In this document: positions 12,803 through 23,450 of the stretch, piece after piece
Numbering within the stretch: the stretch's first letter is position 1
Layout of the letters: each line of letters begins with the position of its first letter
From: Delphinus delphis
Taxonomy: Eukaryota; Chordata; Mammalia; Artiodactyla; Delphinidae
Reading direction: 5' to 3'
Assembly (NCBI RefSeq): GCF_949987515.2
Contig: NC_082703.1
Coordinates: forward strand, 7,774,680 to 7,838,679
Length of the DNA stretch: 64,000 nt
Made by a program: the position numbers and the translations under genes
Notes under the pieces: model-generated
What the model was told of the DNA's origin: nothing
The model's input: the letters and a program-made list of their open reading frames with translations, nothing else
Databases searched by the model: none

Positions 12803-13250
12803 TGGTGTGAGGATGGCTTCCCTGGTGAATTCTTCTGAATATTTAAGGAATAAGTTATACCAATCTTGTACAAACTCTTCCAGAAAAATTTGAAAAAGAG
12901 TGAATACTCCGCCTCTATTTATAAGGCTAACATAATGTTGATTCTAAAATTTTTAAAAGAACATTACAAGAAAGGAAAATTACAAATCAGTATCTCACAT
13001 AATTATGGATGCAAAAATCTTTAACAAATACTAGCAAATTAAACCCAATGATATATAAATATATTTTTAAAAGATAATACACCATTACCAACTTGTGTAT
13101 TCTAAGAGTGCAAGGTTGTCTTAAAGTTCAAAAATTGATCCGTTTAATTTACTGCATTAACAGAACAAATGAGATAATCATAGGATCATCCAGATAAATG
13201 AAGGAAGAAAAACTAACAAAATTCAAAATCTACCATAATTTAAAAAAAAA
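12803..13250 (+). mobile_element. LINE-1 ORF2 fragment (RT region)
   Basis: Starts with GGTGAATTCTTCTGAATATT and continues through ATACCAATCTTGTACAAACT and GTATTCTAAGAGTGCAAGGT, which match the fingers/palm part of LINE-1 RT. Ends in an A-rich stretch near 13235-13252. Full of stops. Confidence 0.75.
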
Positions 13251-14564
13251 AAACTGAATACACATAATGTGGGCTCTTCTCTGCATGTATATTTCAATAA
13301 AAAGTTAAATAAATAAAACAATCTAAGGCAGCCTAAAAGACTCAAGAACTCTAAGCTAAAAGTCATGCCAAAGCTCCATGTATGAATATCTAGTGTTGGG
13401 AGTATTCGTAAATGTTTAAGTACCTGTGAAATGAATGAACAATTTTGTAGTCAATTAGTCAAACAAAAATTTATGGAAAACATACTGTACAAATGCTATG
13501 ATGGATGTCAAAATGAATTGACTAAAACCCCGTTACTCCAGTGGTTTGCAATATACAAGATAATAGAATTATTAAAAGGTCCAATATAATAAATGTCATA
13601 CGATATATACAAATAAATTGCTAAAGAATAATATCCAGTTGAGGGTGGGAAGAAAGAAAGCCCATAGGAGGATGGTATTGAAACAAACCCTGAAAGTTAA
13701 GTAAAATTTCATCTGCTGAAGATGAAGCCAAGGTAAAGTAGTATTCCAAGGCTATTTGTTTAAATTCTCATTTTCACTTTATATTCAAAGAGATGATAGT
13801 TCATAAAATAACACATTGTTTTTGCTTCAATTCCCTTCTAGGTTAGGTGAATGCAACTCCCCACCCCCATCACAATAACACTTTTTTGCTGTTGTTAGAA
13901 TGCTTCTCATTCTGGCCTCATATTTTTGTGCACATTTCAGCATTGTATTTTTTGCCATTGACCTCCATCCTAGTATTTTCAAGGTTATTTTGAATGTTTT
14001 TTCTTATCTTTCATATTGTTAGCACTAGTTGCAATTTATACCCAGGCAGTATGATTGTATAAACTGACTATACAAGATCAATTTCATTGTTTTAACCCTC
14101 TTAGTGATTGGCCATGTAGGAATTGACTGAGTTGAAAGTGTAAGGATTCAGTAATATTGATCACTGTAAGAGTCAAAATAGATCATATATAAAGGTTTAT
14201 GTATTTTGATTATTTAGCTTTGGTGTTAAATGTAATCACAAACATACTTTGCTCTATTTGAGACAAAGTCCATTCTCTATGAACTTCCCACATGCTGGGA
14301 TATTTCTTTATCGATAATGAATGAGAGATATTTATGCCTAATCCACAGCTATTTGCCCTCAAATCCATTGTTTGTGCCTCCTCTGCTTTACTCTGTATTG
14401 CAAAAAAAAAAAAAAAAAAAATGCAGAAAGCCTATTCCAGCTGTTTTTAGTCAGTGGGATGCCCTGGTAAAAGACTGAAATGCGGTAAGTAGAGAATCCC
14501 AGGTCCATCCCCCCCACCCTGCAATGCTTTCTCCTTCAAGCAGCATCTTTAGAAGCAGCTGCAA
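13251..14564. other. No gene seen; unassigned DNA with A run
   Basis: No recognised family. A 20-base A run lies at 14402-14421. Confidence 0.45.
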
Positions 14565-15699
14565 GTGACATCAGCAAGATGACTGAATAAGACATCCTTC
14601 ACTGTAGCCCCCTCTCAACAACAACTGTCCTCCATCCGTGGACAAAAGTGCCTTTGTGGGAGCTGTGTGACCCGACACCTTATGCCAAGGGACCCAGGAG
14701 GAGTCTCACCCACTCATGGGTCAGGTAACAGGCATACAGACCTCAGTTCCAGCTGAGGACCCTGAAGTGGCCCATGAATTGGCTCTAGCCCCTCACAGCC
14801 ACAGTGTGGGAGCCCCTCGAGAACACTGATTTAAATAGTCACCCATGGATAAGAACCTTAATGGAAGTCCAGGAGTCTAGGGGAAATGAGCAGCATGCCC
14901 TTGGAGCAAAAATAAAATCCAAACTTGGACTCAATGAAGAGGGTAGAAGGAACAGTTAACTGCATAACCCCTCCCGCAAGGTAGCACAGTTCAGTAGCAA
15001 GACAGCCCTTCTAGGACAGTGATTTCTCCTAGAAAAGTGAGAGCATATAGTGAGTGTCTAGCTTCCCCAGCTGTGTGTGGCTCTGCCAAAGAATCCCATT
15101 TATCTCTGACCCTATCCAGAGTCACTGAGTCAAAAGCTGCATAACTAGGGGGTGGTGATTCAGATGGGGGGACAGCAGCCAGGGCCCAGAACATATCAAT
15201 GGGATGCAAACCCCACTAACGGCATGACAGACTCCATTGGGAAGCCTGCTCACAAGCTGCTGAGGTACCTCATGCTAGATCCCCTTAACTGGCTCACAGG
15301 CACCCCCAGCACTCTGTGAGCCTCAGCCACACACCCCTCTACCTCATGGCTGGCCCCCTGTGCATGCTCCCCATAATGGCAAAGGAAAGCTTTGGCAGAA
15401 GACTAGTAAGTGCATGTAGAAAGATGGCCCAAATCAGCATGACAGGGAGACATCTCAAATTTCAGTATTTAGCACCACTTTGGGGAAAGCATGAGAGAGG
15501 CTATCAGCACATGGCCTGATGCACTGCAGAGTCTAGAGAAAGCGTACAAGCTTAAGAAATCTTCCACAAAGGGAGCAAGAAGTGGGGAGCAGGCATAACC
15601 AAAGAAGGTCTGAGAAAGCCTAAGAATCCCCAGCAGGGCTGAAAGTATTCTCTCCCAAAATCATTCAGTAAAGACTGGAGGAGGTGACTGTTACTTCAA

Positions 15700-16660
15700 A
15701 TGTGAAGACAGCAATGCAAGACTGAAAAAAATCAAGGAAAAAGGACACCACCAAAAGATCACAATAACGTTTCAGTAACCAATCTCAAAAACATGGATAT
15801 CTGATTTACCCAATAAAGAAATCAAAATAGCTATTTTTAAAAAAGCTGAATGACCTACAAAATAACACAAAAAGGCAATTCAATAAAATCAAGAAAACAA
15901 TGCATAAACAAAATGAGAAATTTAACAAAGAGATCATAGTCATAAATAAGACCCAAACAAAAATTCTAGAGCTGAAGAATACAATGGATAAAATAAAAAT
16001 GCAAAAAAGAGCATCAATAATAGAATAAATCAAGGAGAATAAAGAATCTATGAATTAGAAGACAGGATCTTTGAAATAACCCAGTCAGAGGAAAACAAAA
16101 CAGGCAGACAAAAAAAAAAAAAAAAAGAGTGAAGAAAGCCTACATGAACTGTGGGATAGTATCAAGAGAAGCAATCAGCAAATTACTGGAATCTCAGAAG
16201 GAGAGGAGAGAGAGAAAGGAGAAAAAAGTTTATTTGAAGAACTAATGGCTGAAAATTTCCCAAATGTGGGGAGATTAGGCCATCCACATTCCTGAAGCTT
16301 ATAGGTTCTCCCCACTGAATTCAATTTAAAAAGATCTTCTCCAAAAACATTACAATGAAACTGCCAAAAATCAAAGGCAAAGAAAGAATATTAAAGGCAA
16401 CAAGAGAAAAGAAGCTTATCACTTACAAGAAAGCCTCCAAAGGTTGTCAGCACATTTTCTCAGCAGAAAATTTACCAGCCAGAAGAGAGTAGGATGATAT
16501 ATTCAAAGCGCTGAAAGAAAAAAAAAACCTGCTGACCCAGAAAACTTTTTCAGGCAAAGTTCTCCTTCAGAAATTAAAGAGATATAAAGACATTCCCAGA
16601 CAAACACAAGCTGAGGGAGTTCATCACAACTGTACCTACCTTACAAGAAATGCTGCAATT
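15700..16660 (+). pseudogene. LINE-1 ORF1 remnant (RNA-binding chaperone)
   Basis: ORF1p is a trimeric RNA-binding protein that coats LINE-1 RNA. The C-terminal half can be read from about 16240 (MAENFPN) through 16345-16560, where LPKIKGKERILKATREK and SAENLPARRE match the family's RRM/C-terminal region, with a stop where the family has Trp. The N-terminal coiled-coil half (15700-16200) is broken by stops and by a 17-base A run at 16110-16126. The final block KLREFI-type sequence lies near 16600-16630. Not translatable as a whole. Confidence 0.75.
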
Positions 16661-19199
16661 ATCAATATAAAAGTATATAAAAACATACAGTATACTGAAA
16701 GGTAAGTAGGTAGTCAAGTTCGGAATACTCTAATACTGTCATATGGTAGTGTGTTAACCACATAACTCTAGCAGAAAGATTAGAGGACCAAAATATTAAA
16801 AATAACTATAGCTACAGTAATTTGTTAATGGATACACAATATAAAAAGAAGTAAACTGTGATATTAAAAACATAAAAGGGTGGAGTAGAAGGGCAGAGAT
16901 TTTGTATTTGACTGAAGTTAAGTTGTTGGCATAAAATAGACTCATATCTATAAAATGTTTTATGTAAGCCTCATGGTAACAACAAAGCAAGAAACTACAG
17001 TAGATACACAAAAGATAAAGAGAAGGGAATCAAAGCATGCCACTCTGGAAAATCATGAAGTCAGAAAGGAAGGCAGCAAGAGAGGAAAAATGAAGTGAGG
17101 GAACCACAAAACAGCCAGAAAATAATTAATAAGATGGCATTAGTAAGTCCTTACCTATCAATAATTACAGTAAATGTAAATAGATTAAATTCTCCAATCA
17201 AAAGGTATACTGTGGGCAAATGAATAAAAAGAACAAGACTCAACCATGTACTGCCTACAAGAGATTGATCTCAGGTTTAGGGACACACATAGGCTCAGAG
17301 TGAAGGGATGGAAAAGATATTCCATGCAAGTAGAAACCAAAGGAATTAGGGGTAACTATACTTATATCACACAAAATAGTCTTTAACTGAAAATCTGTAA
17401 AAGAGACAAAGAGGCTCATTATACAATAATAAAGGGGTCAATTCATCAAGGGGATAAAGTAGTCATAACTATGTTTGTACCCAACGTTGGACCATCTAAA
17501 TATATCAAACAAATACTAACAGATATGAAGGAAGAAGCACACAAAAATATAATAAGGGAATTCAGTACCCCACTTTCAACAATGGATAGATCATCCAGAT
17601 AGAAAGTCAATACTAAAACCTTGGACTTCAACTATACTTTATATCAAATGGATCTAACAGACATATGTAGAACATTCCATCCAATAGCAGCAGAATACAC
17701 ATTCTTTTCAAGTGTACATGGAACATTCTCCCAGTTAAATCATATGTTAGGCAAGTCACAGCAAATTTTGGAAGACTGAAATCATACAAAGCATCTTTTC
17801 CAACCAAAATGGAGTGAACTAGTAATTGATAAAGGAGGAAAAGTGGATAATTCACAAATATGTAAAATTAAACAACACACTTTTGAACAACTAATGGGTC
17901 ACAGAAGAAATCAAAAAGGAAATAAGAAAATATTCTGAAACAAATGAAAATGGAAACACAACATTCCAAATTTCTACAATGCAGCAAAATCAGTTCTAAG
18001 AAGGAAGTTCATAATAATAAACATCTTCATTAAGAAAAAAGAAAGATCTCAAGTAAACAACCTAACTTTATACCTCAAAGAACTAGAAAAAGAAGACAAA
18101 CTAAGCCCAAAATTAGTAGAAGGAAGGGAACAACAAAGACATGAGTGGAAATAAACAAAATAGATGCTAGAAAGACAATAGAATCAATGAAACTAAATTA
18201 TGTTTTTTGAAAACATAAACAAAATAGGCAAAACTTTTCCCAGACTTAACACAAGAAAAGAAAGAGAACTCAAATAAATAATAAAACTAGAAATGAAAGA
18301 GGAGACATTACAACCAATACCATATAAATACAAAGGTTCATAAGAGACTACTATGAACACTTATATGCCAACAAATCATACAACTTACAAAAATTGGATA
18401 AATTTCTAAGACTGAATCATGAAGAATTAGAAATTCTGAACAGCCCAATTAGTAGGAAGAAGATTTAATCAGTAGTCAAAAATCTCCCAACAAATAAGTG
18501 TCCAGGACCAGATGGCCTCACTGCTAAATTCTACCAAACATTTACAAAATAATTAATGCCTATCCTTATCAAGCTCTTCCATAAAAGAGAAGATTAGGCA
18601 ACACTCCCAAACTCACTTTACAAGGGCAGCATTACCGTGAAATGAGAATCAGACAAGGACACCACAAGAAAAGAAAATTACAGGCCAATATCCCTAAAGA
18701 ATATAGGTGAAAAAACTCCTCAAGAAAAAAACTAACAAACAAACACAGCAATACCTTAAAAGGATCATATATCATGATTAAGAGGAATTTCTTCCAGGGA
18801 TGAAATGGTTAAACATCCACAAATCAATTAATGTGATACACCATATTAACAAAATAAAGAATAAAAATCATAAGATAATCTCAATAGATGCAGAAAAAGC
18901 ATTTGACAAAATTCAACATCCTTTCATGATAAAAACTCTCAACAAGCTGGTTATAGAGGATATGTATGTCAACATAATAAGGCCATATATAATGAGCCCA
19001 GAGATAACATCATACTCAACAGTGAAAAGCAGAAAGCTTCTTCTCTAAGATCAGGAGCAAGACAAGGATGCCCACTCTTGCCACTTTTTTTTTTTTTTAA
19101 CACAGTACTGGAATTCTTAGCTAATGAAATTAGGCAGGAAAAAGAAATAAAAGGCATCCAAATAGGAAATAAAGAATTAAAGCTCTCTTTATGTGCAGA

Positions 19200-19201
<2 letters not shown>

Positions 19202-19246
<45 letters not shown>
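19202..19246. repeat. (AT)n microsatellite inside RT motif
   Basis: A pure AT dinucleotide run of about 22 units follows GCAGATG, the codons of the LINE-1 RT catalytic ADD. The ancestral sequence there contains GATGATNTTATATATA, a natural seed for expansion. Confidence 0.95.
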
Positions 19247-19248
<2 letters not shown>

Positions 19249-20077
19249 CCTAAAGACTCCTCCAAAAAACTATTTAATAACATTTTTCAGTAAATAAAAG
19301 AATTCAGTAAAGTTTCAGGATACAAAATCAATATACAAAACTCAGTTGCATTTCTATACACTAATAATAAGCTATCAGAAAGATAAATTAAGAAAACAGT
19401 ATCAAAAAGAATAAAATACCTAAGAATAAATTGAACCAAGCAGGTGAAAAATCTGTACACTGAAAACTATAAGACTTGATAAAAGAAACTGAAGAAAACA
19501 CAAATATATGGAAATATATTCTGTGATCATGGACTGGAAGAATTAAATTGTTAAAGTGCCCACACTAACAAAAGCCATATATAGATTCAACACAATCCTT
19601 ACCAAAATTCCTATGTCATTTTTTACAGAAATAGAAAAAAATCCTTAAATTTGTATGGAACCACAGAAGACCCTGAATAGCCAAAACAATCCTGAGACAG
19701 AAGAACAAAGCTGTGGAACAAATCACACTTCCTGATTTCAAGCTATATTACAAAGCTACAGTAATCAAAACAGTATGGTACTGGCACAAAAACAGACGCA
19801 TAGACCAATGGAACAGAATCCAGAGTCCAGAAATAAACCCTCACATATATGGTCATGTAATATATGACAAGGAAGCCAAGAATACCAAATATGGAAAAGA
19901 CAGTCTCTTTAATAAATGGTGTTAGGAAGATTGGATAATCATATGCAGAAGAATTAAATCAGATTCTTCTCTTATACCACTCACAAAAACTAACTAGAAA
20001 TGGATTGAAAACTTAAACATAAGATCTGAAACCATAAAACTCCTAGAAGAAAACATAGAGAAAATCCTTTTCCTCAC

Positions 20078-20112
20078 CAAAAAAAAAAAAGAGAGAGAGA
20101 GAGAAAGAGATA
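20078..20112. repeat. A run plus GA repeat at a LINE-1 internal deletion
   Basis: A12 is followed by (GA) repeats. LINE-1 sequence before it (GAAAACATAG) and after it (AAGTGTTGGTGAGGATGTGG) is normally separated by roughly 400-450 bp of ORF2. Confidence 0.8.
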
Positions 20113-20399
20113 AGAAGTGTTGGTGAGGATGTGGAGAAAAGACAACCCTGTGCACTGTTGGTGGGAATGTAAACTGGTGCAGCCACTGTGGAAAAGAGTA
20201 TGCAGGTTCCTCAAAAAATTAAAATAGAGCTACCACATGATCTAGCAATCCCACTTCTGGGTATTTATCCAAAGGAACTGAAATCAGAATCTCAAAAAGA
20301 TTTCTACACTCCCAGGTCCACTGCAGCATTATTCACTATAGCCAACACATGGAAATAACCTAAGTGTCCATCAACAGAAGAATGGATAAAGAAGATGTG

Positions 20400-20440
20400 A
20401 TATATATCTATATCTTTATCTATATCTATATTTATATCAG
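20400..20440. repeat. TATC-rich microsatellite in LINE-1
   Basis: Imperfect TATATC/TATC units lie at the ORF2/3' UTR border, next to the block that in the family reads GATGTGGTATATATATAC. Confidence 0.7.
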
Positions 20441-20985
20441 TATATAGAGAGATACTATATACAATGGAATATTATTCAGCCATAAGAAATAAGGAAATTT
20501 TGCCATTTGTGAAAATATTGAGGGAATTTGAGGGCATTATACTAACTGAAAGAAGTCAGACACTGAAAAACAAATACCGTATAATCTCACTTATATGCAG
20601 AATCTATAAAAGCTGAACTCATAGAAACATATAGTAGAATGGTGGCTTCCAGGGGCTGGAGGTTGGGAGATATGAGGAGATATCTGTCAAACGGCACAAA
20701 CTTCCAGTTCTAAGATGAATAAGTTTTACAGATCTAATGTACAGCATGGTGCCTATAGTTAACAACACTGTATTATACACTTGAAAGTTTCTAAGACAGT
20801 AGATCTTAAATGTTCTCACCATTTTAAAAAAATGGTAATTGTGTGAAGTGATGGAGGTGTTAACTAACCCTGTTGTGGTAATCATTTCACAATATGTAAG
20901 TGTATCAAATCGTCGCATTGTACGCCTATCCTTACACAATGTTATATGTAAATTACATCTCAGTAGAATTGGGAAAATAAAAGGA

Positions 20986-21649
20986 ACTTCATCTCCTTCG
21001 TTGTTCTAACTCTACCTAACATAATCATCATGGTTGTGGCTTCTGCTGGGACCTCCTGATTCTTGGCTCCAATGATGATGCCTCCTACCTCTGTTCCCCT
21101 TGACTTCCTTCTGAGTGGCCTTCCTAACAGTTTCTGTCTTTTCAGTTCTTCTATCCTATCTACATAACCAATTCTCTGCATTTAAGTTTTTCTCTTCTAA
21201 ATACTTGAACTACTGTTTGATAAATAGATCCTGACTAGTGTAACTCTCCATGTTTCAAATTACAAATTTACAAGCTTCTTTTACTCACACAAGCCTAAGT
21301 TGATTATTTCATTAATATCACAAGGAGTAGGAGGCCAATACTCTTATTTGACACAATCAACAGATAGTGACTCTGAAAATTACTCTGTTAGTTAAAGTAG
21401 CCAGAGAAGCTCAAAATCGCTTAGCATGCACTAGCGTGTCATCACATACATCTACCAAACTCGAAACGAGATAGAGAAAAACATGTGGTATTACTTCCCT
21501 TTAATAGATACAAAAACTAAGTCACAACAAGGCATCATATTCATAGGCGCTTACGGTCTAGGGAAGCTCAAAGTGATCATCTTGACCAGGGTCCTCGACT
21601 CAGGGTAATGCATGGGTGCTGTTTTGGCACTTAATCTAAAACACGCTGA
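20986..21649. other. No gene seen; possible LTR end
   Basis: The part 21030-21240 resembles the 3' end of an old ERVL/MaLR LTR in plus orientation, ending GATCCTGACTAGTGTAAC, but the match is weak. The remainder is unassigned. Confidence 0.35.
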
Positions 21650-21775
21650 GAATTCTCATCCTCATATTCTATAAATGCATAAACTGAGACTCAAAAAGGT
21701 GAGAAGGCTCGTCTGTGGCCAAAGGGTTGGCTCAAAACACTTGTGACTCTTGCCTTCCAAAACCATACTCCCATC
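21650..21775 (-). mobile_element. MIR-type SINE fragment
   Basis: The reverse-complement core is present (ATAAACTGAGACTCAAAAAG then GGCTCGTCTGTGGCC). Diverged, ends approximate. Confidence 0.55.
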
Positions 21776-22109
21776 AAAGCAAGCCTTCAAAACTACTTTT
21801 TTACTTACCTCCAATATCCTCATTCTTATCCTAAAACCAAAGAGAATTAAGTTATTGTTGTGATCATTCACATTAGATTTTAATTTTATAATGGCAAGAT
21901 CTGTGTTTTATATGATTCATAATCCTTGCAGGTCCCAGAACAAGGCTTTCAATTTCAGCCAATGCATAGTTATTAATTTTCTACTACATTCAAGACAACA
22001 TTCTATGTACTTCTATAGCCAACCAAGATTTAAATCAGACTCCATACTATATACTGCATTCAGCTATATGAATAGACAAGTTGGGCTAACAGATTAAACA
22101 GATAAAAGC

Positions 22110-22720
22110 ATTTATCATGTGTTCATTTAACAAATATATTTGGAGCACCAACAATAAAGCAGGCAGTGTTTTGTGTACTGATGATATAGCAGTGAGTAAG
22201 ATAGGCATGGTCCCTGCCTTCCCAGAGCTTTTAAATTAGCGGAGGAATAAGACATAAATAAACAACAAATAATTTCAGGGTGAAATATATACTGTGAATT
22301 ACACAAACGTAATTGATGTTGTTATAAAGGATAGAGGGTTGTGGGAATGTTGTGTACAGTTTTACACAACACAACCCTAGGAGGCACCATTCATGTCATG
22401 GCAGAGCAGATTTGTATATTTATTGCAAAAATGTTCCGGCAGAGAGCAGTAAAATGTCTTGTTCAAGTAAATTGGTATATTAAGATCATTTTCTCACAAT
22501 GTAAGTAAAAAGTCTTAAGGAAGGACTGCTTTTTGCCAGTTTGCCCAAAGACACCATGTGGATGAGCGAAGGCCCTCGAAAGGGGAGGTGACTGTGAAAA
22601 GAAAGTCAGATAACACCACTTGATGAAGTGACATTTAAGTTGAGGATAAATAAGAGCCAGTCATTTGTAGAATAAGAACACTCCGGGAAGGAGGAAAAGC
22701 CTATGCTTGACATTATCCAT
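22110..22720 (-). mobile_element. L2 3' end, two blocks
   Basis: The reverse complement of the L2 tail lies at 22115-22270 (TTCATTTAACAAATATATTT, then ATGATATAGCAGTGAGTAAG, then GTCCCTGCCTTCCCAGAGCT). A second L2 block lies at about 22625-22715 (GAAGTGACATTTAAGTTGAG, then AGAACACTCCGGGAAGGAGG). Non-L2 sequence of about 330 bp lies between, with a hairpin at 22335-22378. Confidence 0.65.
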
Positions 22721-23224
22721 TCTTATTTTTGGCTTGTTTGTTTTGACATTTCACGCTTGCAATGAAAACTCATGAAGCTATGCAGCTGGAAAAAAAACAA
22801 CTCATGAAGCTCTTTGTAGGCGAACACCAGTTTCATTGGCAGGGTCTGTGTTTTGCATGGTTTGTTTTTCCACGGGTGATGGCCTTGCCTCCTTGCTTTC
22901 TCCTTTAAGCATGTTTTTCCAGAGCTTTTGGCTGAGGTTAGGAATGTAATCTTTGGTCACATAACTTAGCTGGCTGACCTCATATGAACCAAGGACATAG
23001 GAAAATAACAGTAGCCAAAAATTAAGTCATTTTCATGACAATTACTACCACTCGTTGAGCATTTACTAAAAACAAGGCAATATATTAAACTGAGCAATTA
23101 ATCTGATGTAATCAGTCACCACCAAGGAAACTACCACTGCTATGTATTCATTCCTTCCATCCTCCTTCCATGTACAAGGTACTTTGCCTTTTAACTCTAA
23201 AAGAGTTAAAATATCTATAACTTA
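22721..23224. other. No gene seen; unassigned DNA
   Basis: No repeat or coding signal recognised. Confidence 0.45.
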
Positions 23225-23450
23225 ACATTATGATAATAATAACTGCTAACCTTTGTAGAGTGTTTATTAAATGGCAAGTACTATGCTTAGAGCTTTACTA
23301 ACTTTAGCTCACTTAAACCTCAAAACATAGACTAGACATTATTTTACCCAATTTACAGAGGAATCTGAGGCTTAGCCTGTCTCAGATCTGTTGAGTTGGA
23401 ATTTTCCCCAAGTAGCCTGACTCCAGAATTCATGCTGTAAATTCTTAATA
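23225..23450 (-). mobile_element. MIR SINE, nearly complete
   Basis: The whole reverse-complement MIR is followed: GATAATAATAACTGCTAACC, then GGCAAGTACTATGCTTAGAG, then ACCCAATTTACAGAGGAATC, then GTAGCCTGACTCCAGAATTC. Confidence 0.8.

Larger units (their letters stand above)
17134..20390 (+). pseudogene. LINE-1 ORF2 remnant (endonuclease and reverse transcriptase)
   Basis: ORF2p nicks target DNA and reverse transcribes LINE-1 RNA. The start is placed at 17134 because MALVSPYLSIITVNVNRLN matches the usual ORF2 N terminus. The endonuclease is readable to about 17860. Near 17697-17760 the family SxIDHMLG motif reads LNHMLG, so the catalytic Asp is replaced by Asn. RT blocks include CPGPDGLTAKFYQTF near 18500 and [12 protein letters not shown] near 18880. 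The FADD catalytic block at about 19190-19204 reads LCADD and runs into an AT repeat. About 400-450 bp of the C-terminal part is missing at about 20080-20115, replaced by A and GA runs. Stops occur throughout. Confidence 0.8.
14565..20985 (+). mobile_element. Nearly full-length dead LINE-1, L1MA type
   Basis: About 6.4 kb in LINE-1 order: 5' region (about 14565-15690), ORF1 (about 15700-16660), a short spacer, ORF2 (17134 to about 20390) and 3' UTR to about 20985. The 3' UTR has the L1MA-type blocks GTACAGCATGGTGCCTATAG and GGTAATCATTTCACAATATG and ends GTAGAATTGGGAAAATAAAA. Dozens of stops and frameshifts, an AT microsatellite in the RT and an internal deletion in ORF2 show it cannot move. 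No target duplication is left, as expected for its age. It is the largest single element in the window. Confidence 0.88.

Noticed and set aside
18800..19925. Reverse-transcriptase frames as an active gene or a bacterial-type retron
   Set aside because: They are LINE-1 ORF2 fragments in a mammalian element with multiple stops.
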